A stretch of 64,000 bases of DNA from NCBI RefSeq assembly GCF_027533645.1, contig NZ_JAQAGY010000007.1, positions 124,001 through 188,000 of the forward strand. The letters run 5' to 3'. The notes under the pieces were generated by a model. It searched no databases and had not been told where the DNA came from. It was given only the letters and a program-made list of their open reading frames with translations. The position numbers were made by a program, and so were the translations under genes. The DNA comes from Paenibacillus caseinilyticus (lineage in GTDB: Bacteria; Bacillota; Bacilli; Paenibacillales; NBRC-103111). Positions 8,528 through 17,191 of this stretch are shown piece after piece (within the stretch, counting starts at the first letter, position 1; each line of letters starts with the position of its first letter).

Positions 8528-9483
8528 ATCGAGTAGGAGGGGGCGCCTAGCCCCCGTCCTCTCACACCACCGTACATGCGGGTCCGCATACGGCGGTTCC
8601 AAAAGGTTAACGAAGTTCCAGATATCGAGAAAGCAAACTCTTCAGCCCTTTCGCTTCCCAGTAGGAAGCCCTAAGGGCATTGTTTGTGTTTCGAGACATT
8701 TCCCATGCTCCCCGTCTTGAGTTTGCCATCACAAGGCAAGCCCAGTTCGGCACGCCAAGTGCCCGAAGTTCGCGGATTCGGGTGCGCACCCGTTTCCACT
8801 GTTTCCATAGGCACATGCGGAGCCTTCGGCGAATCCACTGGTCGAATTTCTCACAGTGTTTCTTCGCCGAAGCTAGTCGGAAGTAACCGACCCATCCCAT
8901 CATGTAGCGGTTCAGCTTGCTAATACGCTCATCCATCGGGGTCGAGCGTGTCCGCTTCGTTAGCTCGCGGACCTTCTCCTTAAATCGGGAGATCGTCTTC
9001 GGTGCTAGTCGAATCGTCGCTTTCTTGTCGCTCAGGAAGCTAAAGCCAAGCAGCTTGCGGTTCCATGGCCGGTCCACCGCGCTTTTGTCTCGATTCACTT
9101 TCAGTTTCAGCTTTCCTTCCACGAAGTCTGTCACCGACTTCATGACGCATTCTCCTGCACGCTTGCTTGCCACGAAGATGTTGCAATCGTCCGCGTAGCG
9201 GACGAATCGCAGGCCTCCCCAGATAAGAACGTCATCTTTCTGCCCGCAACCACTGGAGTCTACAGGAGTAGCCCTTGGCGACTTAGGATTTTGTCATGTG
9301 TGGGTGACTCATCCGGCTAGCCCTGCCTCAAATCCAGTTCGTGTACCTTGGCTCGTGCATTTGCCTCCAGCTTCCTTCAGATTCCACCTCACGGTGGACA
9401 CCCTTGCTCTTGGCTAACGGTAGGCGTTCGCCAGCCCCCGTTCGGGACTTTCACCCTAGAGATGACGCCCATGCTGGGCGTAC
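8528..9483 (-). mobile_element. Bacterial class C group II intron, internally deleted
   Basis: The 5' end (9483) begins GTACGCCCAGCATGGG, close to the class C consensus, and continues with typical domain I blocks such as CTAGGGTGAAAGTCCCGAAC and GGTGGAATCTGAAGGAAGC. The 3' end has a domain V hairpin at 8565-8600 (CCGCCGTATGCGGA..CGCATGTACGG) and a domain VI ending CCTACTCGAT (8528). Total ~956 bases, about half the usual ~1.9 kb; most of the reverse transcriptase is missing. The 5' exon is the cysI terminator, exactly the site type class C introns use. Exact ends are inferred from consensus memory. Confidence 0.85.
8607..9240 (-). pseudogene. Group II intron maturase, C-terminal part
   Basis: The frame contains the RT active-site strand FVRYADDCNIF (YADD at 9186-9197) and everything after it: LLGFSFLSDKKATIRL, the group II maturase (GIIM) thumb segment LNRYMMGWVGYFRLA and the tail IRRRLRMCLWKQWKRVRTR. 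The class C tail lacks an endonuclease domain, as expected. All RT motifs before the YADD box (about 250 residues) are missing, and no start codon with a ribosome site is seen. Near 9236-9245 the frame passes directly into domain I noncoding sequence. The protein would have no catalytic palm domain and is presumed inactive. Confidence 0.85.
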
Positions 9484-9489
9484 TACAAA

Positions 9490-9520
9490 CAAAAAACCCC
9501 ACCATATCGGTGGGTTTTTG
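9490..9520 (-). terminator. Rho-independent terminator of cysJI
   Basis: CCCACC (9498-9503) and GGTGGG (9509-9514) form a stem extended by A/T pairs, with loop ATATC and TTTTTT following on the minus strand. It starts ~7 bases past the cysI stop. The group II intron begins immediately downstream. Confidence 0.85.
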
Positions 9521-9526
9521 TTTGGC

Positions 9527-11242
9527 TTATGCGTGGAAATCTTGGCCGGAACGCACTTCTTTGACATACCCGGCACGGATCACGAAGTCGCCAAAGTGCT
9601 CGCCTTCGCGGCGTTCTTTCGCATATTGGGTGAACATAGGCTGAAGCGATTCCAGGATCTCCGCTTCGCCGATGTTCTCCTTATAGAGCTTGTTGAGCCG
9701 TTCGCCGGCAAAGCCGCCGCCCAAATACATGTTGTATTTGCCCGGCGCCTTGCCGATGAACGAGATCTCGGCCAGCATCGGACGGGCGCACCCGTTCGGG
9801 CAGCCGGTCATCCGGATGACGATTTCCTCGTCGCGCAGTCCGGCTTCTTCGAGCATCGGTTCGAGTTTATCCATCAATGCCGGAAGATAGCGCTCAGACT
9901 CGGCCATTGCCAGACCGCACGTCGGCAGGGCCACACAGGCCATGGAATTGCGGCGCAGAGCGGAGTAATGAATACCGTCCGTGAGCCCGTGCTCGCTGAT
10001 CAGCTCTTCGATCTTCTTCTTTTTCTGGGAACTGATGTTGCCGATGATCAGGTTCTGGTTCGCGGTGAGGCGGAAGTCGCCGTTGTGGATCTTCGCGATC
10101 TCCCGCAGCCCTGTCATCAGGCGGTATCCCTCTTCGTCCTTCACACGGCCGTTCTGGATGAAGAGCGTGAAGTGCCATTTGCCGTTGCTTCCTTTCACCC
10201 AGCCGTAACGGTCCCCGTTATGGTCGAAGTGGAAAGGACGCGCAGCCTCCAGGCTCCAGCCCAGACGGGAGTGAAGCTCGTTGATGAACCATTCGATGCC
10301 GCGGTCGTCGATCGTATACTTGAACCGTGCGTGCTTACGGACCGAGCGGTCGCCGTAATCCCGCTGGATCATCACGGTCTTCTCCGCTACTTCGATGGTC
10401 TGCTCCGGCGTGCAGAAGCCGATGACCTGGCCCACTTGCGGGTAGGTGCTCGGATCGCCGTGCGACATGCCCATGCCGCCGCCTACCGTAATATTGAAGC
10501 CCTTGAGCTGATCATTCTCGACAATCGCGATGAACCCGAGATCCTGCGAGAAGACGTCCACGTCGTTGGAAGGCGGAACAGCGATGCCGATCTTGAATTT
10601 GCGCGGCAGATAGACATGGCCGTAGATCGGCTCCTGTTCTCCCTGGCTGTCGAGCACTTTCTCGCCGTCGAGCCAGATCTCATGGTAAGCCTTCGTCTGC
10701 GGATCGAGGTGATCGCTGATCCGGCTGGCCCAACCGTAGACCTCCGAATGGACTTCGGACTGGTACGGATTCGGATTACACATGACGTTGCGGTTGACGT
10801 CGCCACAGGCGGCGAGGGTGCTCAGCAGCGCATCGTTGACTTCCTTGATCGTCTGCTTCATGTTCCACTTGAGCACGCCATGCAGCTGGAAGGATTGGCG
10901 GGTCGTCAGACGGATCGTTCCGTTCGCGTACTGCTGGGCGATACGGTCCATCATCAGCCACTGCTCAGGGGTGACCACGCCGCCCGCTGCGCGTACGCGG
11001 AGCATGAATTGGTAAGCCGGTTCGAGCTTCTGCTTCTGGCGTTCGTTACGCAGATCTCTGTCGTCCTGCATATAGCTGCCGTGGAACTTCATCAGCCGGT
11101 TATCGTCCTCGGGAATGGAACCCGTGATCCGGTCCTGGAGCGTCTCTTCGAGACTGCCCCGCAAGTAATTACTTCTGCGTTTGATTTCTTCTACATCGCT
11201 ATGCGGCGCACTGTTCGGCGACAGCAAATTGTTCTCTGACAT
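9527..11242 (-). CDS. cysI: Assimilatory sulfite reductase (NADPH) hemoprotein, beta subunit
   Basis: 571 residues, full length for CysI. The enzyme reduces sulfite to sulfide by six electrons in cysteine biosynthesis, using siroheme and a 4Fe-4S cluster. The ferredoxin-like substrate domains are clear ([29 protein letters not shown]), as are the cluster cysteines: [16 protein letters not shown] and [30 protein letters not shown] is also diagnostic. It lies 39 bases downstream of cysJ, with GAGAGGAG before its ATG, and the two form one operon. No frameshift or missing key residue is seen. Confidence 0.97.
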   Translation of the reverse strand: MSENNLLSPNSAPHSDVEEIKRRSNYLRGSLEETLQDRITGSIPEDDNRLMKFHGSYMQDDRDLRNERQKQKLEPAYQFMLRVRAAGGVVTPEQWLMMDRIAQQYANGTIRLTTRQSFQLHGVLKWNMKQTIKEVNDALLSTLAACGDVNRNVMCNPNPYQSEVHSEVYGWASRISDHLDPQTKAYHEIWLDGEKVLDSQGEQEPIYGHVYLPRKFKIGIAVPPSNDVDVFSQDLGFIAIVENDQLKGFNITVGGGMGMSHGDPSTYPQVGQVIGFCTPEQTIEVAEKTVMIQRDYGDRSVRKHARFKYTIDDRGIEWFINELHSRLGWSLEAARPFHFDHNGDRYGWVKGSNGKWHFTLFIQNGRVKDEEGYRLMTGLREIAKIHNGDFRLTANQNLIIGNISSQKKKKIEELISEHGLTDGIHYSALRRNSMACVALPTCGLAMAESERYLPALMDKLEPMLEEAGLRDEEIVIRMTGCPNGCARPMLAEISFIGKAPGKYNMYLGGGFAGERLNKLYKENIGEAEILESLQPMFTQYAKERREGEHFGDFVIRAGYVKEVRSGQDFHA

Positions 11243-11281
11243 GTTGAAGGTTTCTCCTCTCGCGATCTTCGGGATCCGGTC

Positions 11282-13105
11282 TTAATATACATCCCGCTGA
11301 TAACGTTTTTGCTGTTGCATACGGGTCAAATATTCAGCTGCTTCTTCCGGGCTGAAGCCCCCTTCTTGCTGAAGGATCGCAGCCAGAGCCGCATGGACGT
11401 CATGGGCCATCTTCTTCTCGTCGCCGCAGACGTAGACGCATGCGCCTTCCTGCAGCCACTGGTACAGCTCGCGGCTGTTCTCCAGCATCCGGTGCTGTAC
11501 ATATACCTTCTGGTCGGTATCGCGGGAGAAAGCGACGTCCATGCGTGTCAGTACGCCATCTTTCAGCCAGCGCTGCCACTCCACTTGGTACAGGAAGTCC
11601 GTCGAGAAGTGCTGGTCGCCGTAGAACAGCCAGTTCTTGCCTTCGGCTCCGGTCTCTTCGCGCTCTCCGAGGAAAGCACGGAACGGAGCGACACCGGTGC
11701 CAGGACCGATCATGATAACAGGCGTATCCCCGCTCTCAGGGAGCTTGAAGTTCGGGTTATGCTGGATATAGACCGGAAGCGACGAACCCGGCTGTACCCG
11801 CTCGGACAAGTGAACCGAGCATACGCCGTAACGCTCGCGGCCCTGTGCTTCGTAGCGGACCGTACGGACCGTCACATGCACTTCATCCTGGAAAGCCTTC
11901 GGGCTGCTCGAGATCGAATACAGGCGCGCAGGCATCTTCCGCAGGATCGATACGAACTCAGCCGCGGGCGTTCCCTGAAGCGAGTAATCCTGCACGAGAT
12001 CCAGCAGATCCCGTCCGCTGGTATACGAGCGGAGCTCCGCTTCGCGGCCTGCTTCGAGCAGCTGGAGCAGCCCCGTATTCGAGGTCAGCTTCGCGGCCTG
12101 TTCCAGCAGAGGCTTGGTCAGCACCGTAATCTCGTAGTGGCGGAGCAATGCTTCGCGCAGGGCGAGCTTCTCGGACTGCTTCGGCACGGATACGAGCTCC
12201 TCCGCATTCCAGCCCATGGCCGCGATCAGTTCGTCCACCAGACGGGGGTGGTTCTCCGGATAGACGCCGAGACTGTCGCCGGCTTCATACTGCAGGTTCG
12301 ATCCTTCGAGAGAGATCTCGATATGACGCGTCTCACGGTCCGATCCGCGGCCGTTGAGATTCAAATTCTCGAGCACTTCGGCCACGAAAGGATTCGATCT
12401 CGAGTACTCGGATTCCGCCCCGGACAGTGCTGCCGTACCCGCTGCAGCTGCCGCGGCAGGAGCGCCGGATGCTTCGCTGAGTGAAGCCAGAACGCGGTTC
12501 AGCCACTCGGCGGCAGGCTCGTCGAAATCGACGTCGCAGTCGACGCGCGGGGTAAGCTTCTTCGCTCCGAGCTCTTCCAGACGGTTGTCGAAGTCCTTGC
12601 CCGTCTGGCAGAAATATTCGTAGGACGTATCGCCGAGCGCAAGCACCGAATACTTCAGGGAATCGAGCTGCGGGGCTCTTTTGCTATGAAGAAACTCGTA
12701 GAAGGCGATCGCGTTGTCCGGCGGCTCCCCTTCTCCGTGTGTGCTTACCAGGATGAGCAGGTTCTGAACCTTCTTCAAGCTGTTCGGTTTGAAGTCGCTC
12801 ATGGAGGAGAGGGTAACGGTAAAGCCCTGCTCTTCCAGCTTCTTGGACGCTTTCTTCGCCAGGGATTGGCTGTTGCCTGTCTGCGAGCCGAAGAGCACGG
12901 TGATCTCCTTCGACACGGCCGGAGCTGCTGCAGGCACAACCGCCGATGCTGCTGCGCCAGGGGCGGCGGACACGGCCGCACCGCTGCGCGCCATGAGATA
13001 TCCGCTGAGCCATACGCGCTGTGTTTCCGTTAATGCGGGCAGAACGCGGTTCAGCGACTCCACCTGCTCCTGACTGAAAGGACTGTTCGTTACTTGAAGT
13101 TCCAA
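11282..13105 (-). CDS. cysJ: Sulfite reductase (NADPH) flavoprotein, alpha subunit
   Basis: 607 residues from a TTG start at 13105, chosen because GAGGTG lies 8-10 bases upstream; the frame also continues to 13150 without a good site. CysJ passes electrons from NADPH via FAD and FMN to CysI. Domain order: flavodoxin-like FMN domain (TVLFGSQTGNSQSLAKK; ILVSTHGEGEPPDNA; LALGDTSYEYFCQTGKDFD), Ala-rich linker, then FAD/NADPH reductase (RLYSISSSP; GVCSVHLSER; MIGPGTGVAPFRAFL; ACVYVCGDEKKMAHDVHAAL). It ends YQRDVY, the typical CysJ terminus. Located immediately upstream of cysI. Confidence 0.95.
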   Translation of the reverse strand: MELQVTNSPFSQEQVESLNRVLPALTETQRVWLSGYLMARSGAAVSAAPGAAASAVVPAAAPAVSKEITVLFGSQTGNSQSLAKKASKKLEEQGFTVTLSSMSDFKPNSLKKVQNLLILVSTHGEGEPPDNAIAFYEFLHSKRAPQLDSLKYSVLALGDTSYEYFCQTGKDFDNRLEELGAKKLTPRVDCDVDFDEPAAEWLNRVLASLSEASGAPAAAAAAGTAALSGAESEYSRSNPFVAEVLENLNLNGRGSDRETRHIEISLEGSNLQYEAGDSLGVYPENHPRLVDELIAAMGWNAEELVSVPKQSEKLALREALLRHYEITVLTKPLLEQAAKLTSNTGLLQLLEAGREAELRSYTSGRDLLDLVQDYSLQGTPAAEFVSILRKMPARLYSISSSPKAFQDEVHVTVRTVRYEAQGRERYGVCSVHLSERVQPGSSLPVYIQHNPNFKLPESGDTPVIMIGPGTGVAPFRAFLGEREETGAEGKNWLFYGDQHFSTDFLYQVEWQRWLKDGVLTRMDVAFSRDTDQKVYVQHRMLENSRELYQWLQEGACVYVCGDEKKMAHDVHAALAAILQQEGGFSPEEAAEYLTRMQQQKRYQRDVY

Positions 13106-13173
13106 CAATATACACCTCGCATAGCATGCAATGATATGAATTCCCAGCATACTGATCTATTTTTACTCTCTTG

Positions 13174-13202
13174 AACCTAACACAGCCGGCGGCAACGGTC
13201 AA
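13174..13202 (-). promoter_or_regulatory. Predicted cysJI promoter
   Basis: TTGACC (13202-13197), a 17-base spacer and TAGGTT (13179-13174) on the minus strand, about 70 bases upstream of the cysJ start. The -10 box is weak, suggesting activator dependence. A symmetrical TTATCA-N7-TGATAA element lies just upstream at 13223-13241 and could be a regulator site. No known cysteine regulator motif could be assigned. Confidence 0.4.
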
Positions 13203-13222
13203 TTTCAATCATCTTATAATAC

Positions 13223-13241
13223 TTATCAATCTTTCTGATAA
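13223..13241. promoter_or_regulatory. Inverted repeat upstream of cysJI promoter
   Basis: TTATCA-ATCTTTC-TGATAA is a perfect 6-base dyad centred about 30 bases upstream of the predicted -35 box. The position fits an activator site. The binding protein is unknown. Confidence 0.3.
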
Positions 13242-13428
13242 ATACGGCGTTTTCACCGAAATAACCCAAAATACAGGCCGATATGTTAAATTAGTCCTCT
13301 TTTTCGCGTTTTTTCTTCCTATTTCTGCCTTGAAATTTGACGAATGCTGTAGCCGCAGCCAGTGAAAATCTCAGTATATCGGTCAGAGGCAATCATAACC
13401 TGACGTTATATCAACGTTCAATACCTGC

Positions 13429-13480
13429 AAAAAAGGCGGTATGGACCGGAATGTCCTACGACACAACCGGCTATACCGCC
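13429..13480 (-). terminator. Terminator of the stalk-domain gene
   Basis: GGCGGTAT (13435-13442) pairs with ATACCGCC (13473-13480), with CCGG/CCGG extension inside; TTTTTT follows on the minus strand. It starts about 60 bases beyond the stop at 13540. The rest of 13106-13539 holds only the cysJ promoter elements. Confidence 0.75.
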
Positions 13481-13539
13481 CGTTCTCCCCCTCTATCGAT
13501 CCTCACACGACGACCGTGACGGTTTGCTCCACCCATCCG

Positions 13540-15183
13540 CTACTTCACCCGGGTGTAGAAGCAAGCCACATCCATTCTTCCGCTGAACTTCGGATTTTCG
13601 TACTTGCTCTGGATGAGGATCCGGTACTCCCCCTTCTCCCCGAGCTTCAGCTTGGTCTCAAAACGGCTGCCTTCAAACGCCGCCTTGTTCCTCGACTGCT
13701 CCGCATAAGTCCCCTCGCCGGTCCGTTTCTCGATGACGAATTCCAGATCGTCGCCGAATTTCTTCTCGGCATAACCGCGGATCTCGACTTGGTCCCCATC
13801 CGCATCGACCCATGCGCCCTGCGGCGATTCTACGACAATCTCACTGAACTGGCCTTGACCTCTCAGAGACGAGGGATCGTATACGGGCTTCAGGCGGTCC
13901 ATGGTCAGCTCCGCATCGAAGGCTTGGTGATACAGCACCCGGCCGCCGGCCGTCACGCCCACTGACATATGATTGATGCCGAAGTCGGTATGCAGCGACG
14001 TCTCCATGACGTATTTGTGCATTCCGTTCTCGCGTTCATCCGTGCCCGCGCCGGAGAATCCCTGATTCGACTGCGGATTTCCGTTGACTGTATTGTTCGC
14101 GTAGAAAGTGCCGAGCTCCCCTTGGTCCGTGAAGAAGGCGGCGATCCGTACAGGGTACCAGCGGTTGTCCAAGCGCTCCTTGAACCCATACACTTCGGTG
14201 CTGTAGCGGGCATAAGTGATCGCGAGCGTACGGGCTTCAGGATCCCAGCTGGAGCTGTAACCGAACAGGGATTTGAGGGACTGCTCTCCGATGTACAACC
14301 GGCCGCCGCGTACGACAGCCGCCTCTTCAAGCTGCTGCGGGGGGGCCACGGATGTGCCGAACCAGAAGCGTTCCGACATCTTCGCTGCCCTGTGGACCTT
14401 GAAACTGTATCCGCCTTGGGCAAAGGAGTAAGCATCCTCAGCCGGATGGGATGCGGCCGTATACCCGAAGGCTTCGGCCAGGAACGATACCGAGAGCAGC
14501 GGCTGGCCGCCGATGATAAGTCCGACTTCTTTATCCTTGTAAGTAATCGTCTTCTCCCCGAATACTATTCCATCGAGGCTCACCTGTCCTGTCTGGCGGA
14601 TGATAACGGGTTCAGCGGGGCGGTACGGAGCTGTGTCTCCCCCGCTGGCTGCAGGGGTGAAGGAAACCTTCCTCTGGGCTGCTTCCCACTTCACCTCGCC
14701 TGCATCTTGAAGTCCGCTGAGCAGCACGGCCGTCCGGCCGCCGATATTGAATGACGGAATTTCCCGGTCCCCGTAGAAGGTGCGGATATCCGTGTGGAGC
14801 ACATCGCCAAGCTTCGTGCCGACAGGCTCGGAAGATAGGGGCGCCGCAGGCAGAGGATCGACCGGCTTGCCCGGCCGGTACTGGACCGTCACCTTGTGCT
14901 CGTCCGGATTCCAGGATACATCGAACCCGTAATGGCGCAAATCTTCAACCACGATTGCCGTACTGCCGCTGATATTCATCGACGGAATCGCCTTCCCGTT
15001 CACGTAGGCCGCAATGTCGGTGGAGAGCACCTGGTCGATGACATCGCCTACCCAGTGCTGCCGGTCTGCCGCCTTAGCGGCCGGGACCAGCAGTCCGCCG
15101 CCCATCAGCAGAAGGACTATCGCCGCACCCGCTGCGGCCAAGGGCAGCCGCCGTTCTTTCCGCCTTTTCCATGACGGTTTCAT
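13540..15183 (-). CDS. Secreted stalk-domain protein (copper amine oxidase N-like repeats)
   Basis: 547 residues from the ATG at 15183 (AGGAG 8 bases upstream). A basic N-terminus (KPSWKRRKERR) is followed by a hydrophobic core (AAAGAAIVLLLMGGGLLVPAAKA) and an AxA cleavage site, so it is exported. Two repeats of the copper-amine-oxidase-like N-terminal (stalk) fold follow: DIAAYVNGKAIPSMNISGSTAIVVEDLRHYGF and DIRTFYGDREIPSFNIGGRTAVLL, each ending in a V/KVTVQY-type strand. A third divergent copy is around residues 220-300. The C-terminal part is not recognised. Such proteins are extracytoplasmic in Paenibacillus; no copper site or enzyme activity is implied. Confidence 0.8.
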   Translation of the reverse strand: MKPSWKRRKERRLPLAAAGAAIVLLLMGGGLLVPAAKAADRQHWVGDVIDQVLSTDIAAYVNGKAIPSMNISGSTAIVVEDLRHYGFDVSWNPDEHKVTVQYRPGKPVDPLPAAPLSSEPVGTKLGDVLHTDIRTFYGDREIPSFNIGGRTAVLLSGLQDAGEVKWEAAQRKVSFTPAASGGDTAPYRPAEPVIIRQTGQVSLDGIVFGEKTITYKDKEVGLIIGGQPLLSVSFLAEAFGYTAASHPAEDAYSFAQGGYSFKVHRAAKMSERFWFGTSVAPPQQLEEAAVVRGGRLYIGEQSLKSLFGYSSSWDPEARTLAITYARYSTEVYGFKERLDNRWYPVRIAAFFTDQGELGTFYANNTVNGNPQSNQGFSGAGTDERENGMHKYVMETSLHTDFGINHMSVGVTAGGRVLYHQAFDAELTMDRLKPVYDPSSLRGQGQFSEIVVESPQGAWVDADGDQVEIRGYAEKKFGDDLEFVIEKRTGEGTYAEQSRNKAAFEGSRFETKLKLGEKGEYRILIQSKYENPKFSGRMDVACFYTRVK

Positions 15184-15237
15184 CTGTCTCACTCCTGACT
15201 AGGGCATGCTTGCTGAAGCCGGGTCTGCCGCAGGAGA

Positions 15238-15870
15238 CTACCAGCGGATCTGCCGCACCAGCCCCTGCAGCCGTACCCGTTCTTCTTGGCCGAGCGGCCA
15301 AGTTCCGATCTCCGCAAGGATCTGCGCCAGATTCGCATATCCCTTCGCCAAGCCGTTCAGCCGGGCCGTCAATGTCGCGTCGGTGAATTCCGCGGGAGTT
15401 GGATAAAGACGGCCAAGCTGCTCGACCGCATGGGGATACCGTTTCAAATAATACTTCTGGTGGCGCTCTTCGGCCGGATAGAAGGCGCGGAAGGGAGCGA
15501 TCTCCGTAGCAGGTTCCCCCCGTCCCTCTGACACGCGTCTGTGCACCGCGTCCCGGATCGCAGCGTGCTGCGTGTCATCCCGGTACAACAGCAGGGATCT
15601 GTACTGCCGTCCTTTATAGTCGTTGATATTCTCCGGGCGATGATGCTGCCAGAATACTTCCAGGATGTCTTCCAATGCCATGAGATCCGGGTCAAAATCG
15701 ATCTCGACCGTCTCCGAATGGTCTCCCATCGCCCGATAGACCGGATCCGATGTCGTGCCGCCCGCATAGCCGGTCCTCGTCCGGATCACGCCCGGAAGAT
15801 GTCCGAAGAGCGCGTCGGGGCTCCAAAAACAGCCCATGCCGAGGGTGAGCGTCTGTACGCTGCCCGTCAT
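15238..15870 (-). CDS. msrA: Peptide-methionine (S)-S-oxide reductase
   Basis: 210 residues, GGGGGAG 5 bases before the ATG. MsrA reduces the S-epimer of methionine sulfoxide in proteins, repairing oxidative damage. The active-site motif GMGCFWSPDALF (nucleophilic Cys near residue 14) and downstream GYAGGTTSDPVYRAMGDHSETVEIDFDP are family signatures, as is FYPAEERHQKYYLKRYP. No MsrB domain is fused. The terminator of the VWA operon lies just upstream, so it has its own promoter. Confidence 0.95.
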   Translation of the reverse strand: MTGSVQTLTLGMGCFWSPDALFGHLPGVIRTRTGYAGGTTSDPVYRAMGDHSETVEIDFDPDLMALEDILEVFWQHHRPENINDYKGRQYRSLLLYRDDTQHAAIRDAVHRRVSEGRGEPATEIAPFRAFYPAEERHQKYYLKRYPHAVEQLGRLYPTPAEFTDATLTARLNGLAKGYANLAQILAEIGTWPLGQEERVRLQGLVRQIRW

Positions 15871-15902
15871 TGGTTCTCCCCCTTGCTTTTAACGAAAATG
15901 TT

Positions 15903-15941
15903 CCCGGAGGCAGTTCTCCAACAGAGAACCTGCCGCCCGGG
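15903..15941 (-). terminator. Terminator of the five-gene SWIM-VWA operon
   Basis: On the minus strand CCCGG-CGGCAGGTTCTC pairs with GAGAAC-TGCC-CCGGG around a TGTTG loop, followed by AACATTTTCG. It starts ~33 bases after the VWA stop and ends the operon before msrA. Confidence 0.6.
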
Positions 15942-15973
15942 AATCCATGGATGCGGCAGGCTCGCCGCCAAGC

Positions 15974-17191
15974 TTACGGAGTGCCGCCTCCCGCACCGAC
16001 CGCAGCAGCCAACGTCTGCAGGTCCTTCCCCTGCAGCGCCCCTTCCACCAGCTCCGCCAAGCGGTCCGGCGTACAGCCGAAGCAAGGGATGCCGAAGGAA
16101 GCCAGCTTCTGGGCTACGCCGGCATCGTAAGAGGGCACGCCGTCGTCCGACAGCGCGAGCAGGCAGAGCACCTTGACCCCGGCTGCCCGCATCTCGCCCA
16201 TCCGCCGGATCAGCGCCGCCTGATTGCCGCCCTCGTACAGATCGGAGATCAGCAGAAACAGCGTTTTGTTCGGATCGGTAATGAACTGCTCGCAGTAAGC
16301 GACCGACTTGTTGATGTCCGTCCCCCCGCCGAGCTGGATGCCGAACAGCATGTCTACGGGATCGCTTGCGCACTGCTCGCTGAGGTCCACGACCTCCGTA
16401 TCGAATACAACGACCCGCGTGTCGAGCGAGGGGAGCGAAGCGAAGATCGAGCCGATCACGGAGGCATAAATGACGGAGTCCGCCATCGAGCCGCTCTGGT
16501 CGATATCCAGGATGACGGTCCATTCCTTGCTTCGCCTCGCCCGGTCGAAGTAGTAGAACCGCTCCGGAATGAGCTTCTTGCTTTCGAGGTCGTAATGCTT
16601 CAGGTTGCTGCGGATCGTCTTCTTCCAGTCTATGCCGCTTAAGGAAGGCAGCGGCGAGTGCTGCCTGCGGTTCAGCGCCCCCGTCACCGAGCGTCGGAGC
16701 TCGTTCTCCAGCTTCCTCGCGATGTCATCCACCACCGCTTGGACGAGCTGGCGCGCCGTATCCTTCGTCTTCTCGGGGATGCTTCCTTTGAGAGCCATCA
16801 GCGTGGCCACCATCCGGATATCGGGCTTCACCTGCGAGAGCAGCTCCGGCTCGAACAGGAGCTGCTTGAGTCCCTTGCGCTCCATGGCATCGGTCTGGAT
16901 CACCGACACCACGTCGCTCGGGAAGAAGCTGCGGATATCGGCCAGCCAGCGGGCGAGCCGCGGAGCGGAAGGCCCCGAACCGGCCGAACGCCGGCGGCCG
17001 TCTGCATGCTCTTCGTCCCCGCCGAAGCTGCCGGATGTGCCGTCGTAGATGGCCGCCAGCGCCTCGTCCATGAGCCGCTGCTCGCTGTCCAGCAGCTCGG
17101 CTCCGGCCCCGAGTCCGCTGAGACGCTCCTCTGCCGCCTCGCCGAGAATGAGCCTCCAGCGGCTCAGCTGTTCACTGCGTTCGGCCGTCAT
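15974..17191 (-). CDS. VWA-domain protein of MoxR/DUF5682 operon
   Basis: 405 residues. The C-terminal half is a von Willebrand A domain with an intact MIDAS: VILDIDQSGSMADS (DxSxS near residue 220), a later Thr in GGGTDINKS and LISDLYEGG supplying the distal Asp. The N-terminal ~200 residues are helical and hydrophilic. VWA proteins of this kind pair with MoxR AAA ATPases, where metal-dependent binding couples ATP hydrolysis to remodelling of a target. The ATG follows directly after the stop of the DUF5682 gene (TAA|ATG), so translation is coupled. It is the last gene of the operon. No signal or membrane segment, so cytosolic. Confidence 0.85.
   Translation of the reverse strand: MTAERSEQLSRWRLILGEAAEERLSGLGAGAELLDSEQRLMDEALAAIYDGTSGSFGGDEEHADGRRRSAGSGPSAPRLARWLADIRSFFPSDVVSVIQTDAMERKGLKQLLFEPELLSQVKPDIRMVATLMALKGSIPEKTKDTARQLVQAVVDDIARKLENELRRSVTGALNRRQHSPLPSLSGIDWKKTIRSNLKHYDLESKKLIPERFYYFDRARRSKEWTVILDIDQSGSMADSVIYASVIGSIFASLPSLDTRVVVFDTEVVDLSEQCASDPVDMLFGIQLGGGTDINKSVAYCEQFITDPNKTLFLLISDLYEGGNQAALIRRMGEMRAAGVKVLCLLALSDDGVPSYDAGVAQKLASFGIPCFGCTPDRLAELVEGALQGKDLQTLAAAVGAGGGTP

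Noticed and set aside
9341..11239. A 632-codon plus-strand frame opposite cysI
   Set aside because: It is the antisense shadow of a certain gene; high GC creates long open frames on the complementary strand. No domain or ribosome site.
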